Part shown: in pieces, positions 54,431 through 63,134 of the stretch
How the letters are laid out: every line of letters begins with the position of its first letter
Position numbering within the stretch: position 1 is the first letter of the stretch
NCBI RefSeq assembly: GCF_024362525.1
Contig: NZ_CP101458.1
Coordinates: 2,418,001-2,482,000 of the forward strand
DNA from: Natrononativus amylolyticus
Lineage (GTDB): Archaea; Halobacteriota; Halobacteria; Halobacteriales; Natrialbaceae
Length of the DNA: 64,000 bases
Direction of reading: 5' to 3'
Position numbers and translations under genes: made by a program
Notes under the pieces: model-generated
Told to the model about the DNA's origin: nothing
Database searches by the model: none
What the model saw: the letters and a program-made list of their open reading frames with translations, nothing else

Positions 54431-55540
54431 AAGGAGGGGTTGCTGTATACAGCGTTAGTAGTAATTATAAACTCAAGAGTATAACCCTCTCTATAAGTTT
54501 AACATCAGGAAGGGGGAAGCTCAAGACAGGTTTAGACGCATAAGTTGATGCTCAGTAAGTTGATTCTCTATGAGTTTCATCTAAAGGGTGCATCTATTAG
54601 GTTACGCCTTCGCTGACATATCACTCGAAAATCGCAACACAGCGGGCGACCTCTCGCTTCTCTTAGGAATCCATGTTACTACGGTAGCACGGGAAGAACC
54701 ATGATAGATACCAGATGGTGACCCCATTGGAACCTTAAAGGCTTCGGTTTGGAGCCGCAAGGCAGTGATACCATACTAGAAATGATATTGTTGAACATAC
54801 AATCGAGACTCGTTCGGATTGCGGATTCCGTAATCTGTCTGTTGCGGATAGTGTCTGCCTTCGCTTCCTGACCGACAGCTCTCAAATTTCACACATGGTA
54901 TTTTTTCTCGAACGGGGTTTCAAAAATTTACCCCCTTCGCCAGCCCGATAGGGCGCTCACTGTAAAAATTTGGTAGCTGCCAGTCGCTCAGAAAAACACT
55001 TTTTCGCTTAGAGAAATGAAGCCCACTCGAGTTCCAGCGGATGGATAGCGGCTCCCGCTTCCGGATCGGCTACTCGAGGCCGAAGGCAGAAACTATTGCC
55101 TGGAAATATGAGAGTGGGACCGTCAGTTGAGATTAGGTCAGTTAGCCGAATTGAGGGCCATGAAGTTTGGCAAGTCTTTCCGGTTGATAGTACCACGCTT
55201 TCGCATAGATCGCTTTCCTTCGGAGAGGTGACTGAATTAACGCCGGATGGGAGCGCAAGCAAGATTGTTAATAACACTGTAGAGAGTCTTAATAACTCCA
55301 TGCGGCCACCCTATTCGCTCAGCGAGAAAATCAGTCGGTGAGGCGCTCTCCCCTTTCAAATCGACGTCTGTTTATAAGCGGGACCCACACTGACGCGGCT
55401 ACTTCTATCAATTATCAATTGTGTTGGTAGAGCCGTGCTGAATACAGGGCGCGAATGTGGCACTCAGTAGAGCGCGATCTGCGTGAAAGGCCGAACGCTC
55501 AGTACAGGTACGTCATATAAATCTGATATACACTGTAGAG
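54431..55540. other. 1.1 kb of the element without a convincing gene
   Basis: Short frames exist on both strands (for example 55096-55341 plus, and 55008-55301 minus) but none shows start signals, codon bias or a recognisable fold. The plus frame contains EIRSVSRIEGHEVWQVFPVD and could be a small or decayed gene. AT-rich stretches occur at 54455-54520 and 54890-55015. I see no RNA gene. Confidence 0.4.
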
Positions 55541-56014
55541 CTATGGTTCGGTTTTCTCAAATTGATAATCATCACCGTACTCATTTGCTTCGATAGTAGC
55601 GGGGATGCTTTTGTCAAATTCCAATATCACACGATACGCTTCTTCCACTATATCAGCATGGCAATCATCGGCAGTAGAGATGGGTTCAATGCTTACAGTT
55701 ACAGTAAGGGCTCCTTCGGTAGCGTCATAATCTGTTTCACTAAGGGAAACCTCATTGCAATTACTTCCACCATAGGACGTTTTTCCTTCAATTATCACTT
55801 GAGAATTTGATTCTTTGGTAGTAATTGCTGGTGGCTCATCTAACTCCGGAACCGTGTCCCAATCACTGCGCTCAAGAATTTGCAACTCTTCGGCTATGAG
55901 TTCCGAGGGTGGTTCTTTATCATCCTCCAGAGTAGCGGAGCCACTGTCAAGACATCCAGCAGCAGATGGTGAGAGAGCAATTCCCGCCCCTATGAGGACT
56001 GTACGCCGGTTCAT
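55541..56014 (-). CDS. element-encoded lipoprotein, unknown
   Basis: A 157-residue protein. MNRRTVLIGAGIALSPSAAG is a short Tat-like signal followed by the lipobox cysteine in AAGCLDSGS (Cys21). The mature part has two Cys in SNCNEVSL and DDCHADI that may form a disulfide, and strands such as GALTVTVSIEPIS and YRVILEFDK. The ATG at 56014 is preferred over the earlier in-frame start because it places the signal at the N-terminus. It reads toward the element's interior; a surface protein carried by a mobile element often affects host recognition, which is inference. Confidence 0.7.
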   Translation of the reverse strand: MNRRTVLIGAGIALSPSAAGCLDSGSATLEDDKEPPSELIAEELQILERSDWDTVPELDEPPAITTKESNSQVIIEGKTSYGGSNCNEVSLSETDYDATEGALTVTVSIEPISTADDCHADIVEEAYRVILEFDKSIPATIEANEYGDDYQFEKTEP

Positions 56015-56534
56015 GTTCGGAAATATACAATACCTGCATAAATACTTTCTCCGAAGGCATACTGCCATTTGACCAAACTGCACGTTCAGTTCGCAGGTTC
56101 TATACCGGGTAGTTCACGACAGCATGGCTGAAATAAATCGAGTCAGCGTGCTGCACTCATCCTCTGTATTCAGCACGCAGCTTCTGACAGATCCATGGGT
56201 ACCCTCACGCTTTCAGAACCATCTTCCACGGTTCCCTATGAGTTGACTGTTCCGGAAGGGAGAGCCGCGCAAGCCGGGTTGAGTAGATCACGGCTCCGGG
56301 TCAGTGTCCTTCGCCCTCGCCTTCCCGAAGCGTAGCTCACGGCGGAAGGACTAAGTTCAGAAAGGTTAGAGATAATTGTAGCTACCACGGGACGGGACGC
56401 ATGACGGAACACAAAACGATTCAATTGGAAACGGAAGCTGTTGCCGCCAAGTCCCAACGATGGACGAATTTGTACTTAAACGAGAGTGCAAAATCGTACG
56501 CCGTGTTGCGATTGTTGCCGGAGCGCAACGCGCA
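56015..56534. other. right-end region of the element before attR
   Basis: 520 bases with no convincing gene. The part from 56240 to 56360 is GC-richer and shares the style of the other intergenic repeats. Immediately beside the tRNA 3' end lies the inverted repeat GTTGCG (56505-56510) / CGCAAC (56524-56529), a possible terminator for the tRNA transcript. Confidence 0.45.
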
Positions 56535-56606
56535 TGGACTCGCTGGGATTTGAACCCAGGGCCTCTTCCTTGCGAAGGAAGCGATCTGCCACTGATCTAC
56601 GAGCCC
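56535..56606 (-). tRNA. tRNA-Ala (anticodon CGC)
   Basis: Read on the minus strand: acceptor GGGCTCG pairs with CGAGTCC, with the G3-U70 pair that identifies alanine tRNAs. The D-arm region is TAGATCAGTGGCAGATC; the anticodon stem CTTCC-TTCGCAA-GGAAG gives anticodon CGC; the T arm is CTGGG-TTCAAAT-CCCAG. The discriminator is A at 56535; CCA is not encoded. 72 bases. Its 3' end (56535-56552) is the attR repeat, so the gene has been kept intact by the integrated element. Confidence 0.95.
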
Positions 56607-56687
56607 TCGACAGTTTCTATCCGCGGTTTCTATTTGTAGCTTGTGTTTCGCGGGGAGCCTGTGGTGTCCTCACGCACCCCGACGTCC

Positions 56688-57329
56688 TCAGATCGAGCGC
56701 TGGCCGGCTCGTTGCCGACGCCGTTCCGGCTCGAGCACGCCCGCGCGCCCGGCGAGCAAGCCGACGAGGAAGCCGGCGAAGTGGGCGATCAGCGCGACGC
56801 CCGGGGCACCCGTCGCGATGGTGACGACCGCGGCCAGGATCAGGAAGACCAGCAGCGTCATCCACCAGGGAACCTCGATCCGGGCGGCGATCCCGTCCGA
56901 GAGCCGGTTGCCGGCGATCAGGTACCCCATCAGCGCGAACACCGCGCCGCTGGCCCCGAGGACGCCGGGGGTCTGGCCGCCGCCGGAGAGGGTGAGCAGG
57001 AACTCGGTGACGAGAATGTGCGTCACGCCCGCGAACGCGCCGGTGAGGATGAAGAAGGTGTGAAACCGGAGCCGGGTCGTCGCTCGAGCGATCGGCCAGC
57101 CGAAGACGATGAGGCCGATGCTGTTCGAAATCAGGTGGCCGATTCCGCTGTGGGCGTAGACGCTCGTCACGATCGTCCACGGGCTGTGATCGAGCGGCGG
57201 CGAGAGGACGAACAGTCCGGTCATCAGCGCCGCGGCACCGATGACGTACGCGACCGCCTGCAGGACGAAAACGAGCACGAACAGACCGAGCGTCTCCAGA
57301 ATGGGGTTCCCCCCGGAACCATCGGACAT
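56688..57329 (-). CDS. rhomboid family intramembrane serine protease
   Basis: A 213-residue protein with about six transmembrane helices. The catalytic serine is in VLGASGAVFALMG (about residue 123) and the histidine in LIAHFAGFLVGLL (about 180). The loop between helices one and two contains SVYAHSGIGHLISNS, the equivalent of the conserved WR/H-x-x-HN region. It cuts transmembrane substrates in the membrane. ATG 57329 (MSDGSGGNP) is preferred to an upstream start that lacks conserved sequence. Confidence 0.9.
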   Translation of the reverse strand: MSDGSGGNPILETLGLFVLVFVLQAVAYVIGAAALMTGLFVLSPPLDHSPWTIVTSVYAHSGIGHLISNSIGLIVFGWPIARATTRLRFHTFFILTGAFAGVTHILVTEFLLTLSGGGQTPGVLGASGAVFALMGYLIAGNRLSDGIAARIEVPWWMTLLVFLILAAVVTIATGAPGVALIAHFAGFLVGLLAGRAGVLEPERRRQRAGQRSI

Positions 57330-57408
57330 GACAGTTCGTACGACGGGATGGTACAAAAGCGCTGACTCCGACGCAGCCGCTACCGGCTCGAAAACAGGTG
57401 AACGGAGA

Positions 57409-57717
57409 TCAGTCCTCGAGGACGATCTCGATCGAAACGTCGTTCGGCACCTGAATGCGCATGAGCTGGCGGAGTGCGCGTTCGTCGGCGTCCAGGTCGA
57501 TCAGGCGCTTGTGGACGCGCATCTCCCAGTGCTCCCACGTGGCGGTGCCCTCGCCGTCGGGGGACTTCCGCGTCGGGATCTCGAGCGTCTTCGTCGGCAG
57601 CGGGATCGGGCCGCTGAGGTTGACGCCGGTGTTGTTCGCAATCTCGCGGACGTCGTCGCAGATGTCGTCCAGGTCCTGTGGGCTCGTACCCGCGAGTCGA
57701 ACGCGTGCCTGCTGCAT
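57409..57717 (-). CDS. rpsJ: 30S ribosomal protein S10
   Basis: A 102-residue protein of normal archaeal uS10 length, starting [20 protein letters not shown] and containing [20 protein letters not shown] and [18 protein letters not shown]. It is part of the small-subunit head. It starts directly after the EF-1alpha stop codon, the conserved archaeal tuf-rpsJ arrangement. Confidence 0.97.
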   Translation of the reverse strand: MQQARVRLAGTSPQDLDDICDDVREIANNTGVNLSGPIPLPTKTLEIPTRKSPDGEGTATWEHWEMRVHKRLIDLDADERALRQLMRIQVPNDVSIEIVLED

Positions 57718-58986
57718 CTATTTCTCGTCGACGCTCAGGACCTTGCCGGCCGCGATGGTCTGACCCATGTCGCGGATGGCGAAGCTCCCGAGTTCGGGGA
57801 TCTCGCTGGACGGCTCGATGCTGAGCGGCTTCTGTGGGCGGATGGTGACGACCGCGGCGTCACCGGCCTGGATGAAGTCGGGGTTCTCCTCGGCGACCTC
57901 GCCGCTTGCGGGGTCCATCTTCTTGTCGATGGACTCGATCGTACAGGCGACCTGAGCCGTGTGGGCGTGGAAGACCGGCGTGTAGCCGGCGGTGACGACC
58001 GACGGGTGCTGCATGACGACGATCTGGGCCTGGAACGTCTCGGCGACGCTCGGCGGGTCGTCGGCGGGGCCACAGACGTCACCGCGGCGGATGTCGTCCT
58101 TGCCGATGCCGCGGACGTTGAAGCCGACGTTGTCGCCGGGGCCGGCGGATGGAACCTCCTCGTGGTGCATCTCGATCGTCTTCACTTCGCCGCCCACGTC
58201 GCTGGGCTGGAAGGAGACGTTGTCGCCGACGTTCATGGTACCGGTCTCGAGGCGTCCGACGGGGACGGTCCCGATGCCGGAGATGGTGTACACGTCCTGG
58301 ATCGGCAGGCGAAGCGGCGCGTCCGTCGGCGGCTCCGTCTCCGGCAGGTCGTTCAGGGCCTCGAGCAGGGTACGGCCGTCGTACCACGAGGTGTTGTCGG
58401 AGGCCTCGGCGATGTTGTCGCCCTCGAACGCCGAGATCGGGATGAACGAGGCGTCGTCAACCTTGAACTGGACCTGGTTGAGCAGCTGGTTGACCTCGTC
58501 GACGACCTCGTTGAAGGAGTCCTCGGAGTAGTCGACGACGTCCATCTTGTTGACGCCGATGATGAGTTCGTTGATACCGAGCGTGCGGGCCAGGAAGACG
58601 TGCTCCTGGGTCTGCGGTGCGACGCCGTCGTCGGCGGCGACGACGAGGACCGCGTTGTCGGCCTGGCTCGCGCCAGTGATCATGTTCTTGACGAAGTCGC
58701 GGTGACCCGGACAGTCGACGATGGTGAAGTAGTACTTGTCCGTGTCGAACTCCTGGTGGGCGATGTCGATGGTGACACCGCGCTCTCGCTCCTCGGCGAG
58801 GTTGTCCATGACGTAGGCGAACTCGAATCCGCCCTTGCCCTTCTCTTCGGCTTCTTCTCGGTGCTGTTCGATGACGTGCTCCGGAACGCTCCCTGTCTCG
58901 AAGAGGAGTCGTCCCACGAGCGTACTCTTCCCGTGGTCGACGTGACCGATGATGGCCAGGTTCTGGTGGGGTTTGTCTTCGCTCAT
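57718..58986 (-). CDS. tef1A: translation elongation factor EF-1alpha
   Basis: A 422-residue GTPase that delivers aminoacyl-tRNA to the ribosome. G1 [19 protein letters not shown] (about 14-32), G3 [12 protein letters not shown] (about 91), G4 GVNKMD (about 146) and the domain 2/3 blocks [13 protein letters not shown] and [17 protein letters not shown] are all present. Followed by rpsJ with no gap. A TATA-like CCGATATAAG lies about 27-36 bases upstream (minus strand, 59011-59020). Confidence 0.98.
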   Translation of the reverse strand: MSEDKPHQNLAIIGHVDHGKSTLVGRLLFETGSVPEHVIEQHREEAEEKGKGGFEFAYVMDNLAEERERGVTIDIAHQEFDTDKYYFTIVDCPGHRDFVKNMITGASQADNAVLVVAADDGVAPQTQEHVFLARTLGINELIIGVNKMDVVDYSEDSFNEVVDEVNQLLNQVQFKVDDASFIPISAFEGDNIAEASDNTSWYDGRTLLEALNDLPETEPPTDAPLRLPIQDVYTISGIGTVPVGRLETGTMNVGDNVSFQPSDVGGEVKTIEMHHEEVPSAGPGDNVGFNVRGIGKDDIRRGDVCGPADDPPSVAETFQAQIVVMQHPSVVTAGYTPVFHAHTAQVACTIESIDKKMDPASGEVAEENPDFIQAGDAAVVTIRPQKPLSIEPSSEIPELGSFAIRDMGQTIAAGKVLSVDEK

Positions 58987-59180
58987 TGTTGTAGCTCACG
59001 CGCAGAGGCGCTTATATCGGTCTCTTTTGCCCGTTGCGGTTAAAACCATTTCGAAACCACATTCCGGTGACCCCCGCGCCGGCTTGCGGTTTGTGTTTCA
59101 GTCACACGGTTCAGATCTGAGTCGGGACCCGGCCCCGGACTCGCGGACGCCGGGCCGGCGACCGTACGCAGTCGGCCCGG

Positions 59181-60128
59181 TCACAGCGGCGGGAGTCGAC
59201 CGACGTCCGACAGCACCGCCGTCGCCGTCTCCGGTCCGCCAGCGCCGCGGCCGCTCGAGTGCAACGCCCCCGCGTGTCGCGTCTCGATCTGGACGATGTT
59301 TCTGGTGCCCGAAACGGCCATCGCGCCGTGTTCGGGCACCAGGCGGGGGGCGACGCGTACGCGCTCACGGGTCGCCTCGCCGACGAGGCGGACCGTCCGG
59401 CCGTCCTCGGCGGCGACCTCGAGCGCGCTCGGCGGAATCTCCTCGATTCCGGTGACGTCGGCGTCCGCGAGCGAGAAGCCGCCGTCGGCGAGGACGTTCG
59501 CGAGGATGACACACTTGAGCGCGGCGTCGGTGCCGTCGACGTCGAACGTCGGGTCGGCCTCCGCGACGCCGAGGTCCTGGGCCTCCCCGAGGACGTGCTC
59601 GTAGCCGAGACCCTCGGCGGCCATCCGCGTCAGGATGAAGTTCGCCGTCCCGTTGAGGACGCCGCGAACCGCCGTGACGGCCGCGGGCGTGCAGTCTTCG
59701 ATCGTCGACAGCACGGGAATCGCGCCGGCGACGGTCGCCTCGAACCTGACCGCGCCCGCGCTGTCGGCCTCGAGGCCCCGCAACTCCTCGTAGCGCTCGG
59801 CGACGGGGCCCTTGTTCGCGAGCACGACGTGGCGGTCGGCCTCGAGCGCCCGCCGCGCGTGCGTAAAACCCGGTTCGGCGTCGTCGAGGGTCGTCGGCGT
59901 CGCCTCGACGAGGACGTCGTACGCCGTCTCGAAGAGCGCCTCGGGGGCGGCCGAACCGACCGCCTCGCCGCTGGCTTTGCGCTCGAGCGCGCTCGCGGTG
60001 TCGACGCCGTCGGCGTCGATCGCGGCGCTCGTCGAGTCGGCCAGTGCGACGACCTCGTGGCCGTACTCCCCCGCGAGGTCGGCGACGGCGCTCCCGACGG
60101 CGCCCGCACCGGCGATCGCGAGGCGCAT
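59181..60128 (-). CDS. hom: homoserine dehydrogenase
   Basis: A 315-residue NAD(P)-dependent enzyme reducing aspartate semialdehyde to homoserine for threonine and methionine. The nucleotide-binding AIAGAGAVGSAVADLAGEYG occupies residues 4-23, the catalytic region VVLANKGPVA near 102 and LNGTANFILTRM near 157. The protein lacks the C-terminal ACT domain of bacterial enzymes; an ACT-domain protein is encoded immediately upstream (1-base TGATG overlap) and probably replaces it. It is the last gene of the pair. Confidence 0.92.
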   Translation of the reverse strand: MRLAIAGAGAVGSAVADLAGEYGHEVVALADSTSAAIDADGVDTASALERKASGEAVGSAAPEALFETAYDVLVEATPTTLDDAEPGFTHARRALEADRHVVLANKGPVAERYEELRGLEADSAGAVRFEATVAGAIPVLSTIEDCTPAAVTAVRGVLNGTANFILTRMAAEGLGYEHVLGEAQDLGVAEADPTFDVDGTDAALKCVILANVLADGGFSLADADVTGIEEIPPSALEVAAEDGRTVRLVGEATRERVRVAPRLVPEHGAMAVSGTRNIVQIETRHAGALHSSGRGAGGPETATAVLSDVGRLPPL

Positions 60129-60718
60129 CAGGCTTCACCTCCGGGCAGCGGCTCGACGAAACGGAGGTCCTTCTCGTCGGCGAGGGTCCGGATCGCCGCG
60201 AACGCCTCGTCGGCCCGCCCCGAGTCGACGGCGAGCCGGATCCGCGCGCTCGAGACGGCGTCCATCCCGTCGGGTGCGGCGAGCGAGAGATCGACGATCG
60301 CCGCGTCCGCGTCGGTTTCGATCGCAGAGAGCGTCTCGGAGAGGTCGGTTTCGACCAGGTGGCCGACGAGGACGATGCTGTGTTCCTCGCCGTAGCGCTC
60401 CGCACCCGCCTGGATGACGTTGATCCCGGCCTCGCGGAGGCCGTCGACCACGTCGTCGAACCGTTCGGGCGCACACTCGAGGTCGACCTCGACCGGGATG
60501 TGCCCGCGCGGGGTGATGTTCCCCCGCTCGTGGTGAATGCTCAGGAGGTTCCCGCCGTTGTCGGCGATCGGCGCGAGCGCCCGGAGCAACTCGCCGGGCT
60601 CGTCGACGAGTTCGAGGCGAACGGTGTGTGCCTGAACGCCGCCGTCGGCCTCGATGCCGCCGTTCGCGTCGGTGTCCGTCGGTGGTGTCGCCTCGCCACG
60701 AACGTCGCGGTCAGTCAT
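60128..60718 (-). CDS. ACT-domain amino-acid-binding regulator of homoserine dehydrogenase
   Basis: A 196-residue protein. The first 25 residues are a variable acidic leader; an ACT domain follows (HTVRLELVDEPGELLRALAP and NLLSIHHERGN, about 27-105), then a second ACT-like region with EHSIVLVGHLVETDLSETL. It shares a one-base stop/start overlap with hom. ACT domains bind amino acids; here the likely ligand is threonine or a related end product. ATG 60718 (MTDRDVRGE) is chosen over an upstream frame extension without conserved sequence. Confidence 0.85.
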   Translation of the reverse strand: MTDRDVRGEATPPTDTDANGGIEADGGVQAHTVRLELVDEPGELLRALAPIADNGGNLLSIHHERGNITPRGHIPVEVDLECAPERFDDVVDGLREAGINVIQAGAERYGEEHSIVLVGHLVETDLSETLSAIETDADAAIVDLSLAAPDGMDAVSSARIRLAVDSGRADEAFAAIRTLADEKDLRFVEPLPGGEA

Positions 60719-60917
60719 CGACAGCACCCCCGACCTGCGGGAAGCCACACGTCGTCATGTACTACGGTTGCGTATCGGGCGGGTAAAAGCGTATAGGCGT
60801 TCCCAAAACTGTCCGTCCCTGTCAACGCGGGGCACTCAGACGGGGTGCGGTCCCGCGTTACCGGCGCACCCGCAGGCGGGTCGCGGGTGTACCGGAACTG
60901 ACGGACAGGTGTCCGTC

Positions 60918-61280
60918 TCAGAAGTGGTCCTTGCCGGGGTTCGAGGATCCCCAGTCGCCGCGGCCGCCCTCGGTGCGGTCGATCCCCATGATCGACTCGG
61001 CCTGCTCCGGGCCCCCGAGGCTGTCCCGCGGGTCGGGAACCCGAACCGTCACCTCGTCGATCTCGGGCCACTGGATCAGCGCAGCCTCGATGTTCCCCGT
61101 GGTGACGTCGCTGATCGAACAGCCGCTGCAGCCGCCGCCGAGTTCGATGACGACCTCGCCCGTCTCGGGGTCTGCCTCGCGAACCGCGCTCGTCCCGCCG
61201 TGCATCTGGATGATCGGCATCTCGCGCGCGAGCCAGCGCTCGACGCGCTCTTTGAGGGGATCGGCGTCGGAGTCGGTCAT
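60918..61280 (-). CDS. NifU-like C-terminal domain protein
   Basis: A 120-residue protein consisting of the NifU/Nfu C-terminal domain. GGGCSGCSISDVTT (Cys about 50 and 53) is the C-x2-C site that holds a transient iron-sulfur cluster, preceded by EWLAREMPIIQMHGG-like sequence (RWLAREMPIIQMHGG). It acts as an Fe-S carrier in the cytoplasm. The last 30 residues, ending RTEGGRGDWGSSNPGKDHF, are a haloarchaeal extension. Confidence 0.9.
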   Translation of the reverse strand: MTDSDADPLKERVERWLAREMPIIQMHGGTSAVREADPETGEVVIELGGGCSGCSISDVTTGNIEAALIQWPEIDEVTVRVPDPRDSLGGPEQAESIMGIDRTEGGRGDWGSSNPGKDHF

Positions 61281-61360
61281 CGTCGGGGCTAGGGTCTCGA
61301 GCGGGGAATAGTGTTTGGTTCCGGAGAGCCGGTCGGGAGCGATCGCGGACCGGTCGGCGC

Positions 61361-62338
61361 TCAGTGTCGAAGCAGGCGCCGGTCGCCGGTCCCTTCGGTG
61401 AGCGCGCTCGCCAGCGCCCCCTCGACGACGACGTCGTCGCCGAGGTCGGTCACCGTGATCTCGGGGACGTTCGTCATCACCAGCTCGGTGACCCGCTCGC
61501 GGATGGGGTCGACGACTAACTCCTCGTTGTGGAGGGCAACCGCGCCGCCGAAGGAGACGACGATAGGGGCGAACGAGTGGACGACGTTCGTGACGCCGAT
61601 GGCGTTCCAGTGGGCGACCTGCTCGATCACGTGGTCGGCGAGGTCGTCCTCGCCGGCGAACTCGAAGACGGTCTTCGCCGTGAAGTCGGGGTCCTCGAGC
61701 GGGAGCGCGGTGTCGATCGACGGGTCTTCGTCGGCGAGCGACCGGGCGTACTCGGGTATGCTGTTGCCCGAGCAGTAGGCCTCCCAGTGGCCGTCGTGGC
61801 CACAGCCGCAGGTCATCATCCCTTGCGGATCGACGATGCAGTGGCCGACCTCGCCGGCGTTGCCGTCCCAGCCGTCGAGGATGTCGCCGTCACAGCAGAC
61901 CCCCGCGCCGATCCCCGAGGAGATGGTTACGTACACCATGTCGTCGGGGTTGCGATCGGAGTGAAAGCGCTCGCCGATGACGCCCGCGTTCGTGTCGTTG
62001 TGGAGGTAGACGTCCGCCGTGTCGGCGAGTTTCCCGATCGGCCCGGTGAGCGGGATGCGGTCGATCGTATCCGGCAGGTTCGCCGGATCGATTACCGTCC
62101 CCTCCGCGAGGTCGAACGGGCCGATCGAGCCGATGCCGACGGCGACGATCCGTTCGGGGTCGATCCCGGCGTCGGCGCAGGCCTCGCGCATCGTCTCGAG
62201 GACCTGCTCCGTTACGTCGATACCCGTCGGACCGCGTGGCGTTTCGTTCCGGCTCACGCCGACGATGGTTCCGTCGTCCTCGGCGACGACGGAACGGACG
62301 TTCGTCGCTCCGAGATCGACGCCCGCATAGTAGACCAT
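61361..62338 (-). CDS. ROK family sugar kinase, glucokinase-like
   Basis: A 325-residue protein starting MVYYAGVDLGATNVRSVVAE, with the phosphate-1 loop LGATN. GIGSIGPFDLAEG (about 81-93) and TISSGIGAGVCCDG (about 142-155) are ROK motifs. The zinc site reads GEVGHCIVD then MMTCGCGHDGHWEAYCSG, a haloarchaeal variant of C-x-C-x4-C. It probably phosphorylates glucose or an amino sugar with ATP. ATG 62338 is used because the hexokinase-type fold starts there. Confidence 0.88.
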   Translation of the reverse strand: MVYYAGVDLGATNVRSVVAEDDGTIVGVSRNETPRGPTGIDVTEQVLETMREACADAGIDPERIVAVGIGSIGPFDLAEGTVIDPANLPDTIDRIPLTGPIGKLADTADVYLHNDTNAGVIGERFHSDRNPDDMVYVTISSGIGAGVCCDGDILDGWDGNAGEVGHCIVDPQGMMTCGCGHDGHWEAYCSGNSIPEYARSLADEDPSIDTALPLEDPDFTAKTVFEFAGEDDLADHVIEQVAHWNAIGVTNVVHSFAPIVVSFGGAVALHNEELVVDPIRERVTELVMTNVPEITVTDLGDDVVVEGALASALTEGTGDRRLLRH

Positions 62339-62475
62339 TCCTGTCCTAGGGGACAACGGCCACCCCACTTAACTACACACATCCTTACTCGTCTCCGCAT
62401 CCCCATTCAGAACCCGTAGACTGCAGTCCGATCGGTCGGAACGTCGTCTCCTTCGAGAACGTCACGGTTCGGATC

Positions 62476-62517
62476 CAATGATAGTCACTCGGAGAGCAAT
62501 GACAGTCACTCGGAGAG
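62476..62517. repeat. 21-base tandem duplication
   Basis: CAATGATAGTCACTCGGAGAG (62476-62496, the copies differing at one position) is repeated as CAATGACAGTCACTCGGAGAG-type sequence at 62497-62517, between the ROK kinase and Usp genes. It may be a duplicated binding site or simple slippage. Confidence 0.9.
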
Positions 62518-62553
62518 ACTTCTCGCGTGCGTGTCAAAGACGGGGCGAGGGTC

Positions 62554-63009
62554 TCACTCGGCGCCGCGGACGAACGTGACCGGACACGGCGCCGACAGCA
62601 GAACCTCCTGGGCGGTCGAGCCGAACACCGCCTTCCCCGTCGGCGACCGTCGACGACCGCCGACGACGACGCGGTCGGCGTCGACGCTCTCTGCCAGATC
62701 GACGATCGTCGGGCCGTGGTCGCCGACGGCGCCGCGGATCACGTAGTCGACGTCGTCGTCCTCGAGCGTCGCCCGGAGGTCGCGGATCGTCGCGTGCCGG
62801 GAGGCGACCTCGTCGGGGTCGGCCGCCTCGAGTTCGGTGTCGAAGGCCAACCGCTCGAGGACCTCGTCGTACTCCGACTGGGTGAAGACGTGTCCGAGGA
62901 CGACCGTCGACCCCGCCGGTTTCGCGACTTCGACGACCGCCTCCGCCAGTTCGTCCGTCCGGTCGGCGTCGCCGGGGCCGACCGCGAGCAGGATCGTGTC
63001 CAGGGTCAT
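62554..63009 (-). CDS. universal stress protein (single UspA domain)
   Basis: A 151-residue protein starting MTLDTILLAVGPGDADRTDE. The ATP-binding motif is VVVGGRRRSPTGKAVFGSTA (G-x2-G-x9-G-S type, about 113-132), followed by VLLSAPCPVTFVRGAE at the end. It is cytoplasmic, probably dimeric and nucleotide-dependent; the precise stress role is unknown. ATG 63009 places the first strand at the N-terminus. The upstream 125 bases before the divergent SDR gene contain AT-rich CATTCACAGTTTACTC near 63041-63056. Confidence 0.9.
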   Translation of the reverse strand: MTLDTILLAVGPGDADRTDELAEAVVEVAKPAGSTVVLGHVFTQSEYDEVLERLAFDTELEAADPDEVASRHATIRDLRATLEDDDVDYVIRGAVGDHGPTIVDLAESVDADRVVVGGRRRSPTGKAVFGSTAQEVLLSAPCPVTFVRGAE

Positions 63010-63134
63010 ACGCCCACTAGGCCCGCCCATTCACTTAAACATTCACAGTTTACTCATTCTCGAGTAACATTTTGATCGGGGAGGCGGGCCACCGGGGACG
63101 GTAAGGCTAACTCGCCGGCGGCGGAAGCGAGCGT

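Larger units (their letters stand above)
48308..56552. mobile_element. integrated element of about 8.2 kb in tRNA-Ala(CGC)
   Basis: Bounded by 18-base direct repeats (48308-48325 and 56535-56552) and starting with a tyrosine integrase gene. GC content is visibly lower than in the flanks and CTCGAG-rich haloarchaeal codon use fades. Contents: integrase, two small membrane proteins, HNH endonuclease, cold-shock-like protein, five very small genes, one lipoprotein, and about 2.5 kb of repeat-rich DNA. There is no recognised replication protein, capsid, portal or conjugation gene. It is most like an integrative plasmid or virus satellite; the class is undecided. Confidence 0.85.

Noticed and set aside
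55008-55341. Opposing frames (97 codons minus, 81 codons plus)
   Set aside because: Neither has a convincing start or known fold; the plus frame remains a weak possibility.
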